Assembly: GCF_030272615.1 (NCBI RefSeq)
Contig: NC_081414.1
Span: 232,982,733 to 233,046,732, forward strand
Length of the DNA stretch: 64,000 nucleotides
Direction of reading: 5' to 3'
Origin: Cryptomeria japonica
Taxonomy: Eukaryota; Streptophyta; Pinopsida; Cupressales; Cupressaceae
Numbering within the stretch: position 1 is the stretch's first letter; the number at the start of each line of letters is the position of its first letter. Shown here piece by piece: positions 22,137 through 34,080 of this stretch. A program made the position numbers and the translations under genes. The notes beneath the pieces are model-generated. The model saw nothing but the letters and a program-made list of their open reading frames with translations, was not told the origin of the DNA and ran no database searches.

Positions 22137-23807
22137 TGTAGGGGATAAAATGAGACTAAGTGAGCAAACCCTAATCCCACTCTCGCATACACACTTGTGG
22201 AATATGAAAGAGCCTAGGGAGGTAACACACTTCGGCTACTTCTTATGAGTAAGAGAGAGCCAATGAATACCTCTTGGGGTTTCTATTCCCTTGCTGCAAG
22301 TGAGAGATAGGAGAGATGCAAAGTGCAGATTTGAAAGATTTAACCTATAATGCAAGTGTACACAAGTAACCCTGATATGAGAATACAAAACTGACAACAA
22401 CTAATATACTACTGATAAGTACAGATTCAGAGAAAAATTTAGAGGTGTACCTGTGCCAAAAATCTGAGTTGAAATGTTCAGGACCGAAGTGTTGTGCCCC
22501 TATCCAGATTCTGCAAACTGGAAGTTGTACCTGACAGACTAGGATCTGAGGATTCTAAATTGTTGATTTGCCAAAATATGTTGAAAACATGGAGGACCGG
22601 GGTGCCACGCCCCTGTCCTTGGTAGGACCAGGGCGCCACGCCCTTGTTCTAGGGGTTTCTATCCAAATTTTACCCTTGGAACAGTCTTTGTGTGCTCTGC
22701 CGATCTTGAAACTTGTAGCAACGCTCGGATCTCGAATCTGCACCTGTAGCTTAAAATAGGGTTTTGGGTGTCTATATAGGGTTTTGCCTTAGTCAAACCC
22801 CTGTTTTGGTGATTTCTACCTCAACAAATAGTCGATTTGTATAGTAAAATAGTGTGTGCAAGAATCTTATGTGTGTGCAAGATCCTAAGATAAAAGTAAA
22901 CAATCTAGAGCAACCCTAAAGAGTAAAGCCTAATTGCTTGCAATTGATAAAGTAAATGCTCTAAATCAATGATGTAAAGTGATCTAAAGCATGAATGCAA
23001 ATCAAATGAATGAAATGAAGCTCATAGAAAGACATGGAAACAACATGAAACCATACCAAACCTCAAGGGAGAGGTACAAGCCAATCTTCAGTCAGTGATC
23101 TCCTATTGCTTTCCTACATCTTCAAAATCCCCCAAAAGATGAAAGAATGCTTGATTAATTCTTGATAGGTGTTGTTGAATGTCGTTGAATACGTCAAAAA
23201 TATCTACTCTTTCGCTGCATAAAAGGCTCCTCATGTTCGCTTCAGTAAAAGTTTTTCTAAATGCCTTCAAATTAAGAAAGAGAGCTCTTATGTATGAAAC
23301 CCTAGATCTTAATTTCACCTTTAGGCCGACCAAGGATTTGAATTTCCTGCAAATTTTTTGGGGTTAAGCATTATAATATCATAGAATTTCGCTCCCAAAA
23401 TTTTGAGAAAAATATCGAGGACCAGGTGCACTCGATCTGACCAACTTTTCACCAAATTTTTAGGGTCGTTAGATATGATGATATTAGAGTGAATCCCAAA
23501 GTTATAGCTGATTCCAAGATATTTTTGATATGTGAAATTGGGCTTTAAAGGTTGAAATAGGACATAATTAGGGTTTATGATTTAATGATTTATTGAAGGA
23601 ATAAAATGAAAAGGGGCACACTTAGGGAAAAGGGCCCAACTTTATAATGTGTGAAGTGGTGAAATATGAATTTAGATTTAATTAAACTAATTAATTAAAT
23701 GCCTAAAAAAGATTAAAAATGCAGGATGAAAAACACACTAAGGCGGGTGTTAAACCAAGCGTGAAATTGTACCACCCTATAAAGGGTGTACAATTTATGA
23801 TGCTACA
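22137..23807 (-). repeat. 3' LTR of element A (~1671 bp)
   Basis: In minus orientation it starts TGTAGCATCATAAATTGTAC and ends ATCCCCTACA. The start follows a polypurine tract. It contains GC modules at 22481-22505, 22594-22618 and 22625-22649, the GGGTTTTG/CAAACCC inverted repeat at 22779-22800, and a block at 23370-23640 that is homologous to the leader of element D at 44830-45060. The left boundary is chosen from the terminal TACA and is less certain than the right one. Confidence 0.6.
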
Positions 23808-23827
23808 TTTATTCCCTACTTTAGCAG
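23808..23827 (-). other. Polypurine tract of element A
   Basis: The minus strand reads GCTAAAGTAGGGAATAAA directly before TGTAGCATC. The D element has the equivalent CTAAAGTGGGGGCTAAA at 40206-40224. Confidence 0.6.
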
Positions 23828-24400
23828 TCATATGACATTACGTGCATATGCAAGCTAAAGTATAGAAAAGTAAACATCATTTGAAAAAGGATATATCAAT
23901 AAGTTGTCGGACAAAGCCCCAAACGGTATCTGCAATACATAGTTAGGAACCGTACCCTACAAAATCACATGTTAGATTACAAAGTAACCTAATGCTTACT
24001 AAGGATGGTGATGAAATTCACAAGTAGATATATGCCCCCCTGTTTCAGCTTGCTTATTAGTAAGGTGAAACAGGGTATCATGTTTACCACAATGAATTGT
24101 GATGAAGACCTTGATGAAACATGTTCACAACAAGGCTCAATTTTACATCCAAGTGCTTTATGGAACACATGCGGAGCAAGAGAGCGAATTCATGATTCGA
24201 ATGCCACTGACGGTGCGAAAATTGGAGCTTCATAGCTCAAGTTATGATAGATTAAGTGAAAATGGAAAAATTAGGGTTTTTAACTTAAAATCATAAGAAT
24301 GAAAAAGTGCATACCTCATAAATATGAAAGTGACACTTTCATTTGTCACTTTTTGACTTTTGGCACTATTCACTATAGAGGAACCCATGCATCAGTCATC

Positions 24401-26221
24401 ATGCCTCGACGTTGACCCAAGCGACCCAGGTGGATGGAGATCCTGTGCCAGGCCATCTTGACTGGGAGACTGCTCGATGAGGTGAGTTGACCTACTATTG
24501 ACTCGTCATTGACTTTACTTGTTTGCATTGTTTTTCATGCCAATGATGTTAGAATCTAGGTCATGCACGTTCCCCCATGTTTGGGCACCATGGTCCCCTA
24601 GGGCACTCTAGTCCCACAGGGGCACCCTGGTCCTCCCAGGGCGCTTTGGTCCCAGAGGGGTGCCCTAGTCCTTGGTCTGAGTGACCGAGGGTTGCACGAG
24701 ATTAGGCATCTGATGTGTAGAGTAGATGCGATGATGTTTTCGATTAGATGATGATGATCGTTGAGTGATTACTGATGATTTCATGTTTTTCATTTTGCAG
24801 ATTCTTCCCTACACCTGCAAGCACATTATTAGCCACACCTTCAAGAGCCTCCAGAGTCATATTTTGAGGCCTTCACCAGAGGATAGGGAGTTGCTACACT
24901 CAGTAGGTTTATGGTATGTGATGACTATGCCTGCCATCAAGTTCCACCCTACGATGTTGATGGCCTTGATGGAGAGATGGGACATGGATACCTCCACCTT
25001 TCTGCTACCTATGGGAGAGATGAGAGTCACTCTCGAGGATGTGTACCGCATACTTCATCTACCCATCAAAGGAGATATAGTGAGATACTAAGTAGACCAC
25101 ACCGATAGCGACTACAGGAGGGATCAGGTCTATTGCATTGGGAGAGAGATGCCCAATGAGATGAAGGGTCGCATTATGATCAGTTGGCTCTTGCATCCCA
25201 CCGATGAGCTTCTGCTAGTGAGACACTTGATGATTGCTACCATTGCATAAGTTGTGTGCCCTAATGGGAGCGACACTCACATGCATGGAGGTCTCGTTTA
25301 TGTAGTTAGAGCCATGCAGAGACATCAAAGGGTATTCTCCTGGGGGCGGAGCATGCTAGCCCACCTCTATCATGACCTAGGAGAGTACGTGTTTGGACAA
25401 AAATTCAGCGTGATGACCTGCACACTTCTACAGATCTGGATACTTGTGCACATCACGTGCACTAGACCTATTGGGGCTCCCATTGACTTGGTTCTGGAGA
25501 AAAATAGGGTGTTCACATATCCTCTTACCCATGAGTGGCAGTAGGATGTAGAGGAGGAGGAGGAGGAGGAGGAGGAGGAGGATGAGGAGGAGGAGTCTGA
25601 TGCAGTTCCTCATCACTCTGGAGAAGACATCATAGCGCTAGATCCACCAAGGATTCCATTACGAGGGGAGAAGGACCCTATAAGGGGTGTTGATTCTAGT
25701 CCCCACTATCTCATTCCCATTGTACAGAGACATTATGAGTGTGGAGAGCTTAGCGGGTCTCAGTCACAGGAGGTCCCTTTCCATGACCCTTATTGGCGAG
25801 AGGGAGATCCAGGTAAGATGCTTTTATGATTGTTTAATCTATGCATCTTAATTATTTACATTTGATGATATATAATGTTACTGATGAAAATCTCCTTTCT
25901 ATCTCTGTAGTTGGCATCCAGGAGTGGCGCTCCCTTATCCAAAATGCAATGTCAGGCCTCATCACAACCACACACATTACTAGCTCCTTGCAAATAGTGC
26001 ATAGACTTCAGAGGAGTGTTAGGCGGCATGAGGACCTATTCGCCCCCATTCTGGTGGAGATAGAGGTTTGGAGAGAGAGGGAGAGTACTTTGTTAGAGAG
26101 GCTACAACGGACAGAGTGAGATCTAGCAATGGATCAGGCAGAGGTAGCTACATATCGTGGGATCATGATGGGGAGGGAGCGTAGGAGCTCTTCACGGAGT
26201 CACTTTCACTCCACATCATGA
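24401..26221 (+). pseudogene. Plant mobile domain (PMD/MAIN-like) gene, antisense within element A
   Basis: Three exons can be traced. Exon 1, 24401-24481, ends GATGAG before GTGAGT. Exon 2, 24801-25812, follows CATTTTGCAG and ends before GTAAGA. Exon 3, 25911-26221, follows ATCTCTGTAG. The splice sites keep the frame. Exon 2 carries PMD hallmarks: LLHSVGLWYVM, then MDTSTFLLPMGEMRVTLEDV and YRILHLPIKGD, and later GRSMLAHLYHDL and LLQIWILVHITCTRPIGAP. A Glu run coded by ~25549-25592 follows. Exon 3 has LRRHED-type charged helix. Premature stops occur at 24413 (CGA to TGA type), ~25088, ~25247 and ~25542 (CAG to TAG type). It is opposite in strand to pol of element A. PMD proteins include MAIN/MAIL1, linked to silencing. 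Many copies are transposon-borne. Confidence 0.7.
24583..24671. repeat. Tandem array of five GC half-modules in intron 1 of the PMD gene
   Basis: Five units, each a GGGCACC-like heptamer followed by TGGTCC or TAGTCC, start at about 24583, 24601, 24619, 24638 and 24657, an 18-19-base period. The motif equals the right half of the LTR palindromes (..GCACCATGGTCC). Confidence 0.8.
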
Positions 26222-26924
26222 TACACACCCATGGGTCCACCCCCATAGCTAGATCAGGAGGGGACATCTAGTCACCATCCTCCAACTGGTAGTCCTAGGA
26301 ATAGGAGATGATTATATTGTGATACTTTTTGATGTACAGTGATATACATGTTATGACATTGATATATATTTGTTCATGCTTATGTTTTATCTCAAACATG
26401 TTATTTTAATTCTTGAAACAATGTATGCATTTCTTTGATTAAAAGTAACATATTTGGTAATGAACATGTATGTCTAATTTAATTTCCATGTGATTGATTT
26501 CTCAATGATTCTTGATTAAATTGATAAATGTGTGATTTAATTAAATACTACCTTGGTGATGTAGAAGAAAAATGTGTTAAGCTTAAGAATTACATGACTA
26601 ATGTGATTTAATTAACTGTAATTAAACACAACATGATATAACCCTACTTAACACATAAGAGATTGTATAACATGCTAGATATATAAAAATGTAAATCTAT
26701 TACAATTTACATAAATGAATCCAAGACAAACAATAAAATGAAGAAACATGCTTGTCAAGAATGAAGTAATGTAGACTAAATAATACAATATCATTTAATA
26801 CCACATACTTTAACGAAGATATGCTAGCATATTATCCAATTTTTAAGAAAGATAAGACACAAGGAGAGAGAATAAACTATAAAGAGATAGAGAGAGAGAC
26901 TAGGCATAGTATCTACAAAGGTGC
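26222..26924. other. AT-rich spacer between the PMD gene and pol of A
   Basis: No ORF or named repeat. It separates two convergent reading units, the PMD gene (+) and pol (-). Confidence 0.5.
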
Positions 26925-29785
26925 ATAGCATTTATGGGTTCTTTGAGAGGCGTACCTTCCACATCTGCTATCTTGTAAGCACTAGATCCATAGACTTCGA
27001 CAACAATATATGGTCCAAGCCAATTAGGGCTGAATTTTCCACTCCCCAAGTAAGGCATTCACGTTGCGCTAATTCTCATTAAGTACTAAATCACCCACTG
27101 AGAAAGAACGTTGAATGAATTTATCATTGTAGCTTCGTTGTAAAGTTTTATGATATGCTTGAATATGCTCAAGAGCGTTTATGCATCATTCGTCGAGAAT
27201 ATCAAGTTGTTGGATTCTTTGTTCTCTATAGGAATCATCATCCACTATACCCTTAAGAGAAACTCTTAAAGATGGAATTTCTAACTCCAAAGGCATAATG
27301 GCATTAGCACCATAAACAAGATTATAAGGAGTACAACCCGTAGCAATACGTATGCTCATTCGATAAACCCAAAGAGCATAGATTAACTGAGTATGCCAAT
27401 CCTTACCCAGCTTGTTCACAGTCTTACGAAGAATTTGCTCAATTATTCTATTTGAAGATTTGACTTGACCATTTGATTGAGGATAGTAGGATGTAGAAAA
27501 TTTATTTTGAATATGATATTTCTCGAGAAATTTCTTTACATCTTTGTTTTTAAATGATGTTCCATTATCGAAAACCAAAGCAAAAGGTATTCCAAATCGG
27601 GAAATAATGTTATCTAAGATGAACTGAAAAATTACTTTGGCGGTAGTAGATCGAAGAGGAACTACTTCTACCCACTTTGTAAAGTAATCATTAGTTGTTA
27701 TGATGAAAGTATGTCCTTGAGAGGAGGGAGGAGATATTTTACCAATGAGATCCAAACACCATGTAGAAAAGGGCCAAGACACAACTTGAGATTGAAGTTC
27801 TTTGGTGGGAGTGTGGATCAAATTGTTATGTTACAGACACTGATGACATTTTTTAACAAACACGAAGGAATCCTTTTCCATGGTTTGCCAATAATATCCC
27901 ATTTAGAGCAATCTCTGAACTACGGATCTACCCCCAAAATGCCCCCTACAAGCACCTGAATGTGCTTCTTCAAGAGCAATAGGGATTTCAACTTTGTTAA
28001 GACATCAAAGGAGAAGACCATTATAACCCCTCCTATAAAGAACATTAGAAAGGATAATGTATCTAGTGGCCAACTTACGAATCATAGCCCTAATATTCTT
28101 GTTCGTAGTGTCGGGAAAGGTACCATCACTTGGATATCTCATGATATGTGAGTACCACTCATCAGAATCTATAATGCAACAATATGCCACATCACTAGGA
28201 TTATCAAAAATAGCCGGTGTAGTAAGGTTGTGAATAGTGAATTTGAGATATACCAAGGGGTCCTCTAAATACAAAAAAGAGAGGCTACACATGCCATTGC
28301 ATCAGCATGTCGATTATGTTTTCGAGGAACAGACTCCATGGTATAAGAATCAAACTTTTGCAACAAGGATATAGCTAAATCTCTATATTGTGATAATTTA
28401 TCTTGCTTAGCTTGATAGATTCTTTTCACTTGCCTTATGATTAGTTGAGAATCTCCATAGATATGTATATGTTTCACATTTAATGCTAAGCCTGCTTTAA
28501 TTCCAGCTATAAGAGCCTCGTATTCAGCAATGATATTGGTACACAAGAAATTGAGATGATATGATAAAGGGATGGGTTTCTTTTTAGGAGAGATTAAGAC
28601 AACACATGCCCCCGATCCTATACAACACCTAGAGCCATCGAAATATAATTCCTAGATCTCATCAATATCAGTAGAGAGAATGTATTCATCAGGAAAAGAG
28701 TCTAGGTTAGGTAGGGAGAAGGGTGAAGGAGCCTCAACTAAGTGGTCGATCAACACTTGACCTTTAACTGCCTTCTGTGTGACAAAATTTAGGTCAAACT
28801 CGGTCAACATCATAACCCACTTGCCTAAGCGTCCTGAAAGATCATTTTTGATGAAAAAATGCTTTAGAGGATCAAATTTAATGATAACATGGACTTCAGC
28901 ATTCAAAAGATAATGCCTTAATTTTTGGGTTGCAAAGACCAAAGCCAAGCACTTTCTTTCTATCATACAATATCAGACTTTGTAATCCAGTAGAGTGCGA
29001 CTTATATAATAAAAAAAACATTCTCTACCATCCTTATCACGTTGTGCTAATAAGGCTGCAAGAGAATGAAGGGAAGCAGTTGTGTATAAAAGAAAGGGTT
29101 TGGAAGGGTCAATGGGTTCAAGAATAGGAGGATTAACCAAATATGTTTTTAAGTCCTCAAATGCTTGATGACAATCCTCATTCCATTGAAAGGTGATATT
29201 ATTTTTAAGATATTGAGTAAAAGGAAAGGTACAATCCGCAAGTTGAGAAACGAACCTACGAATAGCTTGAATCCTTCCTTGTAAAAATTTTAGTTGGGAA
29301 ACATTTTTAGGAGGTGGCATGTTAACAATGGCATCTATCTTCTTTGTATCCATCTCAATTCCATGATGCAAGACTATAAATCCTAATAGTTTTCCACTAT
29401 CCACACTGAAAACACACTTCCGGGGATTCAAGTGCATGTTGTACTTACAAATTCTCTCAAAGACTTGACGAAGGATCTTAACATGATCTACACAAAGGAT
29501 GGATTTAGCTAAGATGTCATCAACATAATCTTCTAAGATTTTATGCATGTAATCATGGAAGATAAGGTTCATAGCACGTTGATAGGTAGTGCTTGCATTT
29601 ATTAATCCAAAAGGCATCATAACCCAACAAAACATGCCCCAAGGGGTGGTGAAAGCAGTTTTAAATTGATCTTGAGGATTAATGAAGATTTGATTATATC
29701 CCGAGAAACCATCCATGAAGGATAATAAAGCATGGCTTGCTACAGAAGCCATTTTGATTTTTTGGGTAACAAAAGAACAATCCAT
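26925..29785 (-). pseudogene. Pol of element A: RT, RNase H, second RNase H, integrase
   Basis: RT starts mid-domain with ALLSFMDGFSGYNQIFINPQ and shows PWGMFCWVMMPFGLINASTT and EDYVDDILAKS (intact YVDD). The first RNase H follows (CLALVFATQKLRHYLLNAEV, 28966-28652). A second RNase-H-like domain has EYEALIAGIKAGL and IYGDSQLIIRQVK (28546-28265). Integrase has CLDLIGKISPPSSQGHTFII, VFDNGTSFKNKDVKKFLEKY and STSYYPQSNGQVKSSNR. In the last motif the catalytic Glu of the D,D-35-E triad is Lys. The C-terminal GPYIVV-like part runs to ~26925. RT (270 codons) and integrase (211 codons) are uninterrupted stretches separated by stops and shifts. The N-terminal RT, protease and gag are missing at the junction near 29790. 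Confidence 0.85.
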
Positions 29786-29790
29786 CTCAA

Positions 29791-31872
29791 AGTTGGAAGT
29801 TTTACTTTCAAGTTAAATCATTGCTATCATTTTGGTGATTTCTTTTGTTGACAAGGATTTCTTTTCAAAAATTTTAGGAATTGCTATATTTTCATCATTG
29901 TTATCTTAGGTAAAATAAACACCATGTCTTTTGGAACAAAATTTCCAAGTAGCTTTTAGACAACATTGCGATATTGGTTAAAAAGAAAGAGTGTTCATTA
30001 TGAATCAAAGGTGATAGGTATATGCTCTCCCCTTAATTGGGTGATCAAAAATCCAAACTCATCATTTTATTTACTTTCTTTCAATTTTTACAATTAAGAT
30101 AAATCCTTTAGTAGGCCTGCCCTCTCGAGAAGCCTATAAGACCGATGAGAGGGGAACGGCTAACGCCAAGTATTCCAACCCACTATAATCAAATTTGGAT
30201 ATAATGAACATAATGTTCAACATTTTTTGTCAACGATTAGCCTTCCCCCAGTATCCTTGAGATACATAAAGCCTTTGTTCTAAAGGTTGGCAAGCCTCTC
30301 GAGGGAGTTTATCACTGAAGACCAAACGAAAGCCTTACTAAAAACTTTAGAAGTAGAAACCTCATCAAGTCAGTTAGCCAAACATTTCTAATATCATAGT
30401 GCAAGGGTGGGGAATAATCCGCCCTGAAGACACTCACCATATATGTCCCAAGAAAATGATCCAATTAAGAAGCAATTCTCTTTGGTTCAACTTCTAGCAA
30501 AAGGCAAAAAAACAGGCGCACCTTAGGGTGTGACAAGGTTGTTTGAGCTGACGAGTATCAAGTGTGGACTATGGTATCATTAATGACCCTTGAGATTAAA
30601 GAGTCTGTTTGATGTGTATTTGTTGTTCAAACTAGTGAAAACAAACATGGATTTGAAAATATCCTATTGAACATACACTCATTGTTTAGACTATACAAAC
30701 TGTCTTTTTACTTGCTACTGTGTTTTCAAATCATTTTTCAGATCATCCATCATAAAGAAAATTTTCACAAAAATACAAGTCAAGTATAAAAATATTTCAA
30801 CTTCAGGGCAGCTTAGCGCATCAACAATTCAAATTAGCACATTGAACCATCATTGTAGCGCATACTACTCATTAGTTAGTGCTTGAGCAGTAAAAGTTAG
30901 TGCATTAAATGCATACAATAGCACTCAAAATTTGAACAATTTTTCAAAGCTTCAAAACACCATTCAACGCATAAGCACAAAAAATTAGCACTTAAATCGG
31001 ACAACATAGTGCATACGAAGATCAGAGTAGCGCATTTGACTCCTACTTTAGCACGTACATTGCATGTTTTAGCACATAATCATAAATTTTGTCTCGAATA
31101 GAGAGCTAGTTTTCAACTTTTTCAAAAAATTGAAATCATCTTCAGATACCCTTTTAGGTCTTCTCTTAGATTCAACTGTCACAAACAGGTTTTCTTCAAA
31201 CAAAATCAAAGGATATCAACTAGTGATCTAACGTTTCACAATTTCAACCAACATTAACATCAAATACTTAGCTAGTTATCTAGGTTAGTCAAATCAATCT
31301 AGTTTCCAATATTAGGATAAATCATCCTTCATCGGGAAACTTCATCATATCATTTGGCACACTTAGTTATATCAATAGGGTAATATTGAACCCTCTATTT
31401 GACTTACTAAGCTTGGGTGTCAACACAAGGTATTTTTGTTCTCAAGTCAATCTACTCAAAACTGAAACCTTGATCACTCGTATGACCACCCCTCAACACT
31501 TAAAGAAGAAGAATCTTCATCAAAAGACTGCCTTAAAAAGGAAAGAGCCTAGTCAAAAGAATATCTTGGAGAAAAGGAAGTTTCTCTACATAAACCGCAA
31601 ACTTTTGCTGAAACATCGCACATTCCTACACTGTTTTCATAACTATCTACACGGTCAAGGAACTGATTTTGACGAGGAATCCTTAAAAACATGTGCCTTC
31701 ACACAAAGGTCAGCACTATAACAGCATCTCAACAAAGGAGGAAAGATAAATTTGGCTTATCTACCTAAAGATCCAATCACTTATTAAAACATGTTTCATA
31801 TAGATAATTCACATGCCACTTGTAACTTGAGCTCAAAAGCATAGAGAACAACAAATACAATCACAACTGCTC
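29791..31872 (+). other. Probable 5' leader of element B; no coding sequence recognised
   Basis: About 2 kb between broken RT of A and gag of B. It contains a dyad-rich segment at 30118-30155 (CCTCTCGAGAAGCC...GAGAGGGGAACGGC) and the short-motif cluster at 30813-31073. One 111-codon ORF (31386-31721) is Lys/His-rich and unrecognised. No 5' LTR matching the B LTR at 51063 was found, so that LTR is probably deleted. Confidence 0.4.
30813..31075 (+). repeat. Cluster of TAGCGCAT / TAGTGCAT / TAGCAC motifs
   Basis: About twelve copies of TAG(C/T)(G/A)C(A/T) variants occur in 260 bases, e.g. at 30813, 30834, 30856, 30876, 30897, ~30920 and on to ~31070, with irregular spacing of 20-40 bases. There is no longer repeat unit. 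Confidence 0.6.
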
Positions 31873-33493
31873 ATGGGATCTAGGAGAACAAACCCCTTCT
31901 TTGATGCTAGAAAAGATGAAATAATTGAGGACATAATTCAAGAAGCCCAAGAAAACCTTGGTTTCCAGAAACTCATGCAAAAACTTATAGAATCCGACAA
32001 GGAAAAATACTTTGTAATGTTAGCAAGCAAAGGCATTAATATTACTGTGGATTTTGATATGGACCAGTTAGCACAACAAAACCATGAAACAAGAGAAGAG
32101 CCAAGATAACACAACTATAATACCCATGACAATGATGATTAACCAATGAACAATGATAACGAGCCTTTGGGCGCTTTAACACAACAATTCCAAGCTCTTC
32201 AACAACAGATGCAAGACATGCAACAAGGAACAACAAAAAGATATTCCTTTGAGAATATTTGCCACTACCCTTTCGATAGCAGCTTGAGCATGATACCATT
32301 TCCTCCCAATTGCGAAATTACCAAGTATGACAAGTATAATGGCACAACTGACCCCCAAGATCATGTAAGGGAATTTTGTGCCATGAGATTGGAATTCACA
32401 CATAATGACACCTATATGATGAGATTGTTTCCTTGAAGTTTAGGTGGACAAACTATGGAATGGCTTTCAAAACTCACACCAGCCCTAAGATCATTTGAAG
32501 ATCTAGTAAACAAATTTGTGTCACAATACTCTTACAATATTCAACATGAAATAACCATGCTCTATCTTTACAATACCAAACAAAAAAACAATGAGCCATT
32601 CATGACATTCCTACAAAGATGGAGACGATTGATTTCTAGATACCCTCACATGGTACCTGAAAAGGAAAGGATGGATATCTTTATGGACAATCTTTGTAGA
32701 AAAATGAGTTATTGACTCCAATTGCAATGTCCACCTAGTTTTCAGAAATTGATCGATAATGGTATCAAAATAGAAGAAACCTTGATTAAAAGGGGAATCT
32801 TAAAATTCTCTAAGGTACCCGTTTTTCAAACAACTACAACAACAATAACAATAACACCAATAAAAACGTCGACAAATCCAAATTTTGGACAAGAAACAAT
32901 AATATCGTCAATGACGGTGTGGTTGATGCCCATACCATAAAACCAAAATAGCTAGTTTTAAACTTGTCATGTACTACACCAGATAACAATCAAGGAAACA
33001 ATAACACAAAATTGACTCCTACACAGTATTGAAGGAAACTCACACCTTTAGGGAAATCACTTGAATAAACATTCAAAGAACTTTTGGCAAACAAACTAAT
33101 CACCTTGCCAAACATGAGAGATTTTGAACCACAAGTCAAACCACCATGGTGGAATGACGTGCATCATTGTGAGTATCATCGGAGAAAAGGTCATAGGACA
33201 AATGATTTCCTAAGATTGAAGAACTTGGTTCAAGATCTATGAGACAAAGGTGACATAACAGTAGAGGGACATAAAACCAATGATTGTCATGAAGCATTCA
33301 TGAATCCCCTTCCTAATTATGACAAGGGAGCATCATCATCCTCAAACAATAAGGGGGGCATATAAATCATGTGTACAACAACCTCATCAATCACATATCG
33401 GTATGTGACAATCTATTCAATGTCATTAATATCCAAGACAAGCAACAACAAGTCCCAGTAAATGTGACTACACGGGCCTGATCCAAATATGCA
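31873..33493 (+). pseudogene. Gag of element B
   Basis: The first ATG of the family is probably 31873 (MGSRRTNPFFDARKDEIIED). Stops split the frame at ~32107 and ~32434. The Gypsy gag core reads CEITKYDKYNGTTDPQDHVR and EFCAMRLEFTHND, then after the stop MEWLSKLTPALRSFEDLVNK, then FMTFLQRWRRLISRYPHMVP. A decayed nucleocapsid segment near 33160 reads HHCEYHRRKGHRTNDFLRLK, where the last Cys of the CxxH..H..C knuckle is Phe. Gag forms the particle and binds RNA. At least four stops or shifts are visible, so it is inactive. Confidence 0.75.
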
Positions 33494-34080
33494 TTGAAAG
33501 GAAACACTTCCAAAGCATCCACTCCTAAAAATCAGTACAACTTGGTAGATCAATTACAGAAAACACCAGCCCAAACATCAATATTAGAGCTACTCAAAAT
33601 TTCACCAGTGCACAAAGATATTCTAGAGAGGGCTCTTGTAGATACTACAGTTCCAAACAACTTATATATTGATCGATTCCAAGCCATGGTGGGGTATTTA
33701 ATTGTGCCTCATAATCTATCATTTTTTGAACATGATGATGTTTATTTGAGTCATCTACATAATACTCCGCTCCATATTAAAGTTTTGGTCTATAAGCATC
33801 AGGTAAAACATGTACTCATAGATGGGGGAACTGGTCTAAATATATGTACTTTAAAACTTGTTTGTGCATTGGGATTCTCAGAAAAATATATTGATCGAAA
33901 GAAAAAGATAAACCATAAAAGCATATGATGATGAAGAAAGATCGTCAAAAGGATTAGTGGTACTACCCATTCAAGTAGGACCAGTTCAGAGGGACACTCT
34001 CTATCAAGTCTTGGACATAGACTTGTCTTACAATATACTCTTGGGTCGTCCTTGGATCCATGAAATGTAGGCAGTACCAT
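33494..34080 (+). pseudogene. Retropepsin region of element B
   Basis: An open stretch 33494-33928 contains KHVLIDGGTGLNICTLKLVC, where DGG stands in the position of the DTG/DSG active-site triad of retroviral-type aspartic proteases in this lineage. After a frameshift, DLSYNILLGRPWIHEM (~34020-34066) gives the conserved C-terminal ILLGRPW motif. Upstream, FQAMVGYLIVPHNLSFFEHD is typical linker. It would cleave the gag-pol precursor; here it is broken. Confidence 0.7.

Larger units (their letters stand above)
22137..29790 (-). mobile_element. Element A: Tat-type Gypsy retrotransposon, 5' truncated, with antisense PMD gene
   Basis: Reading leftwards: RT from mid-palm, RNase H, second RNase H, integrase (29785-26925), an antisense three-exon plant-mobile-domain gene (24401-26221 plus), a polypurine tract and a 3' LTR (23807-22137). 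The 5' LTR, gag, protease and RT N-terminus are absent: homology stops near 29790 where sequence of element B begins. The dual RNase H and an extra ORF between integrase and the 3' LTR are features of the plant Tat lineage. Confidence 0.75.

Noticed and set aside
25428-25616. Minus-strand Leu-rich ORF
   Set aside because: It is the antisense of the Glu run of the PMD gene.
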